Source: Spirochaetales bacterium
GTDB taxonomy: Bacteria > Spirochaetota > Spirochaetia > DTKZ01
DNA length: 9,847 nucleotides
Assembly: GCA_017998025.1 (NCBI GenBank)
Contig: JAGODW010000034.1
Location: 1-9,847, forward strand
Direction of reading: 5' to 3'
The position numbers and the translations under genes were made by a program. This document shows, one piece after another, positions 8,676 through 9,847 of the stretch. Position 1 is the first letter of the stretch. Every line of letters starts with the position of its first letter. The notes under the pieces are model-generated. The model worked only from the letters and a program-made list of their open reading frames with translations. It made no database searches and was not told the DNA's origin.

Positions 8676-8748
8676 AGCGGGAAACGGGACTTGAACCCGC
8701 GACATCCACCTTGGCAAGGTGGAGCTCTACCAACTGAGCTATTCCCGC
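8676..8748 (-). tRNA. tRNA-Gly (anticodon GCC)
   Basis: The gene folds as a complete cloverleaf. The acceptor is GCGGGAA/TTCCCGC, the D stem GCTC/GAGC, and the anticodon stem CCACC/GGTGG with loop TTGCCAA, giving anticodon GCC (reads GGC and GGT). The T arm has loop TTCAAGT. The discriminator is U, as usual for bacterial glycine tRNA. The next bases are not CCA, so the 3' end must be added by tRNA nucleotidyltransferase. It is the last tRNA of the cluster, with the intrinsic terminator 11 bases beyond it. The 60-base spacer before it (8749-8808) shows no convincing promoter. Confidence 0.97.
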
Positions 8749-8808
8749 GTATGCGCACCCTTCTCGATGGCGTTCTAGTTCGCAATGCGGTATATTAGTT
8801 CCCGCCAT

Positions 8809-8890
8809 TGCGAGAGAAGGGACTTGAACCCTTACGCCTTGCGGCACCAGATCCTAAGTCTGGCGTGTCTGCCAGTTTCACCACTCTCGC
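8809..8890 (-). tRNA. tRNA-Leu (anticodon TAG)
   Basis: This class II tRNA of 82 bases has acceptor GCGAGAG/CTCTCGC and anticodon stem CCAGA/TCTGG with loop CTTAGGA, giving anticodon TAG (reads CTA and CTN by wobble). It has a long variable arm with stem GCC/GGC closed by GCAA, T loop TTCAAGT, and discriminator A, the identity base for leucine. CCA is not encoded. A terminator-like hairpin lies between it and tRNA-Lys upstream. Confidence 0.97.
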
Positions 8891-8901
8891 AGAGGATACT
8901 C

Positions 8902-8935
8902 AAAAACCTGAGGCATGTCAATTCCCCAGGTTTTT
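8902..8935 (-). terminator. Terminator-like hairpin between tRNA-Lys and tRNA-Leu
   Basis: On the minus strand the order is an A-run, CCTGGGG, a ten-base loop, CCTCAGG, TTTTT. The stem is seven pairs with one G-U, and the flanking A and T tracts can extend it. It starts immediately after the discriminator base of tRNA-Lys. The A and T tracts on both sides make it terminator-like in either direction. It could end the His-Arg-Lys transcript, or act only as a processing or pausing structure within one tRNA operon. The T-run is short (five), so termination may be partial. Confidence 0.55.
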
Positions 8936-9008
8936 TGAGCCGTGAAGGGATCGAACCTTCGACCCGCAGATTAAGAGTCTGCTGCTCTACCAGCTGAGCT
9001 AACGGCCC
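8936..9008 (-). tRNA. tRNA-Lys (anticodon CTT)
   Basis: The acceptor GGGCCGT pairs with ACGGCTC, with one G-U at the second pair. The D stem is GCTC/GAGC, and the anticodon stem is GCAGA/TCTGC with loop CTCTTAA, giving anticodon CTT (reads AAG). The T stem is GAAGG/CCTTC and the discriminator is A. CCA is not encoded. Only seven bases separate it from tRNA-Arg upstream, so both are surely on one primary transcript. Confidence 0.97.
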
Positions 9009-9015
9009 TTATTTT

Positions 9016-9089
9016 TACGCCCGGCAGGATTCGAACCTGCGACCGACGGATTCGAAGTCCGGCACTCTATCCAGCTGAGCTACGGGCGC
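9016..9089 (-). tRNA. tRNA-Arg (anticodon TCG)
   Basis: The cloverleaf is complete. The acceptor is GCGCCCG/CGGGCGT, so the terminal 1-72 pair is a G-U wobble. The D stem is GCTC/GAGT, the anticodon loop is CTTCGAA with anticodon TCG (reads CGA), and the T arm is GCAGG-TTCGAAT-CCTGC. The discriminator is A. In the anticodon stem CCGGA/TCCGT, the outermost pair (27-43) is C opposite U, leaving four true pairs. CCA is not encoded. The gene is otherwise ordinary and probably functional. Confidence 0.95.
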
Positions 9090-9096
9090 CTACCCT

Positions 9097-9128
9097 GCTC
9101 CCTTGCCGGATAAATCCGTAAGGGGAGC
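9097..9128 (-). other. Stem-loop in the spacer between tRNA-His and tRNA-Arg
   Basis: On the minus strand GCTCCC-C-TT pairs with AAGGGAGC, leaving one bulged C. Above it sits a second stem, CGGA/TCCG with loop TTTA, separated by a small internal loop. There is no T-run after it, so it is not an intrinsic terminator. It may guide processing of the precursor tRNA or be neutral spacer structure. Confidence 0.6.
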
Positions 9129-9149
9129 CCTATGCTATTCGGTGGCAAG

Positions 9150-9222
9150 GGTGGATGACGGGACTTGAACCCGCAACAACCAGATCCACAGTCTGGGACT
9201 CCACCATTGAGCTACATCCACC
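9150..9222 (-). tRNA. tRNA-His (anticodon GTG)
   Basis: The anticodon stem CCAGA/TCTGG encloses loop CTGTGGA with anticodon GTG (reads CAC and CAT). The acceptor GTGGATG pairs with CATCCAC. The extra G at position -1 (complement of 9222) opposite C73 (complement of 9150), the histidine identity pair, is encoded and included in the coordinates. The T arm is GCGGG-TTCAAGT-CCCGT. CCA is not encoded. It is the first tRNA of the cluster seen here, with a TTGACA box upstream. Confidence 0.97.
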
Positions 9223-9238
9223 TCGTTAATGCCGTAGA

Positions 9239-9267
9239 AACTTGCACGATTTTCTATCTTTTGTCAA
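9239..9267 (-). promoter_or_regulatory. Candidate promoter of the tRNA cluster
   Basis: Minus-strand TTGACA at 9267-9262 is a perfect -35 box, placed about 40 bases before the 5' end of tRNA-His. With a 17-base spacer the -10 position reads CAAGTT (9244-9239), a poor match. Transcription would begin near 9232, giving a roughly ten-base tRNA leader, which is sensible. The position supports the call; the weak -10 lowers it. Confidence 0.4.
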
Positions 9268-9299
9268 GAACTCAGGATGCGTAACTCTATGTTCGGTTA

Positions 9300-9350
9300 T
9301 TGCGTAAAGGGTAAACTTTTAGTAAGGTAGGTTATACAATAAGCAAGGAG
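9300..9350 (+). promoter_or_regulatory. trpS upstream signals: Shine-Dalgarno and weak candidate promoter
   Basis: AAGGAG at 9345-9350 is a strong Shine-Dalgarno nine bases before the ATG of trpS and fixes that start. A weak promoter may be TTGCGT (9300-9305), 17 bases, then TAAGGT (9323-9328). TATACAAT at 9333-9340 looks more like a -10 box but would start the transcript within the Shine-Dalgarno. No leader peptide, T-box or terminator-antiterminator pair is visible in 9223-9359. Confidence 0.3.
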
Positions 9351-9359
9351 AACGTATTC

Positions 9360-9847
9360 ATGTCTCAAAAGCGAATTTTAACGGGAGACCGTCCTACAGG
9401 CAAACTGCACCTGGGGCACTATGTTGGATCATTAAAGAATCGAGTTCGTCTCCAGGATCAGTACGAATGTTTTTTTATCATTGCGGACCTCCACACCCTT
9501 ACTACCCGCCCTTCGGCAGAGGATATTGCGGGTATCACAGAAAATGCTCGTCAGATGGTTCTGGATTATCTGGCTTGTGGGATAGATCCCTCTAAATCGG
9601 TCATCTATCTGCAGTCCGCGGTTCATGAGGTGTATGAGCTAAATCTAATTTTTGAAATGCTTGTAACTGTGCCGCGGCTTCAACGAATACCGAGCTTAAA
9701 GGATATGGCCAAGTCGGCGAACCTTACAGAGATGCCTTTTGGCCTGTTAGGATATCCCGTACTACAGGCAGCGGATATTCTCCTCCCTAAAGCACACCTT
9801 GTTCCTGTGGGAAAGGATAATGAGTCCCATGTAGAACTATGCCGGGA
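9360..9847 (+). CDS. trpS: Tryptophan--tRNA ligase (3'-truncated by the window end)
   Basis: This class I aminoacyl-tRNA synthetase activates tryptophan with ATP and charges tRNA-Trp. The 162 residues present cover much of the Rossmann catalytic domain. They include [13 protein letters not shown] at 12-24, whose HLGH is the HIGH signature, IADLHTLTT at 41-49, the tryptophan-pocket segment [12 protein letters not shown] at 131-142, and [13 protein letters not shown] at 148-160. The KMSKS loop and the anticodon-binding domain lie beyond the window. In the last motif, asparagine stands where many family members have glutamine after VPVG-x-D. The ATG at 9360 has a strong Shine-Dalgarno. It is transcribed divergently from the tRNA cluster across a 137 bp spacer. 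The open frame runs to the edge with no sign of disruption. Confidence 0.95.
   Translation, partial: MSQKRILTGDRPTGKLHLGHYVGSLKNRVRLQDQYECFFIIADLHTLTTRPSAEDIAGITENARQMVLDYLACGIDPSKSVIYLQSAVHEVYELNLIFEMLVTVPRLQRIPSLKDMAKSANLTEMPFGLLGYPVLQAADILLPKAHLVPVGKDNESHVELCR

Noticed and set aside
8607..8717. N-terminal extension of the trigger factor reading frame by 37 residues
   Set aside because: It would be translated from within tRNA-Gly and through an intrinsic terminator. A GTG with a strong Shine-Dalgarno at 8606 fits the family N-terminus.
8558..8785. Minus-strand open frame of 75 codons starting upstream of tRNA-Gly
   Set aside because: It runs through tRNA-Gly, the terminator and the start of tig in another frame, with no ribosome binding site.
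8768..8786. TGGCG...TTCGCA as a sigma-54 promoter in the tRNA spacer
   Set aside because: Spacing between GG and GC is one base too long, and it would point into antisense of the tRNA cluster.
8893..8924. TTGACA, 17 bases, TATCCT as a promoter for tRNA-Leu on the minus strand
   Set aside because: The -10 hexamer ends two bases before the tRNA 5' end, so transcription would begin inside the mature tRNA. The TTGACA also lies in a hairpin loop.
8785..8997. Plus-strand open frame encoding about 70 residues
   Set aside because: It is the reverse complement of tRNA-Leu and tRNA-Lys; the peptide has the typical look of translated antisense tRNA.
9432..9626. Minus-strand open frame of 64 codons
   Set aside because: It is antisense to well-conserved trpS coding sequence and has no recognisable features.
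1..9847. CRISPR arrays, transposases, integrases, toxin-antitoxin or phage genes
   Set aside because: No regularly spaced repeats and no such protein families were seen; the tRNA cluster has no adjacent integrase or duplicated tRNA end.

Overview
This window reads as an ordinary, largely housekeeping stretch of a bacterial chromosome with roughly balanced base composition. It holds an uninterrupted protein quality-control gene group (tig, clpP, clpX, lon), argF at its end, a five-gene tRNA cluster ahead of it, the start of trpS on the other strand, and an unlinked sigma-54-dependent regulator. The lineage is my inference. A sigma-54 activator with a PrpR-type sensor, tRNA genes without encoded CCA, and the LGF form of ClpX fit Spirochaetota, my best guess. 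A clostridial relative is not excluded. I see no phage, transposon, CRISPR or defence gene.

Layout. Positions 48-1979 (+) encode a PrpR_N-PAS-AAA+-Fis activator with no recognisable target gene in the window. It converges on a minus-strand block with only 23 bp between stop codons and no visible terminator. Read in the direction of transcription, the minus-strand block runs tRNA-His, tRNA-Arg, tRNA-Lys, a hairpin, tRNA-Leu, tRNA-Gly, an intrinsic terminator, then tig, clpP, clpX, lon and argF. The protein genes are tightly packed: tig to clpP 33 bp (30 bp if the GTG start is used), clpP and clpX overlap by 20 bp, clpX and lon overlap by 4 bp (ATGA), and lon to argF 19 bp. Divergently, trpS begins at 9360 (+) and runs off the window end.

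Working together. Trigger factor meets nascent chains at the ribosome exit tunnel. ClpXP and Lon are the two ATP-driven proteases that remove tagged, damaged or regulatory proteins. Their co-transcription makes a folding-or-degradation module. ArgF (ornithine carbamoyltransferase) is metabolically unrelated and seems to ride on the same transcript. The tRNA genes and trpS belong to translation.

The points most worth a second look are regulatory. A strong terminator lies only 25 nt before the tig start codon, leaving almost no room for a separate promoter. A second terminator-like hairpin splits the tRNA cluster. The sigma-54 regulator has no Shine-Dalgarno but a -10-like hexamer placed as for a leaderless message. 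I did not find a novel multi-gene system here.
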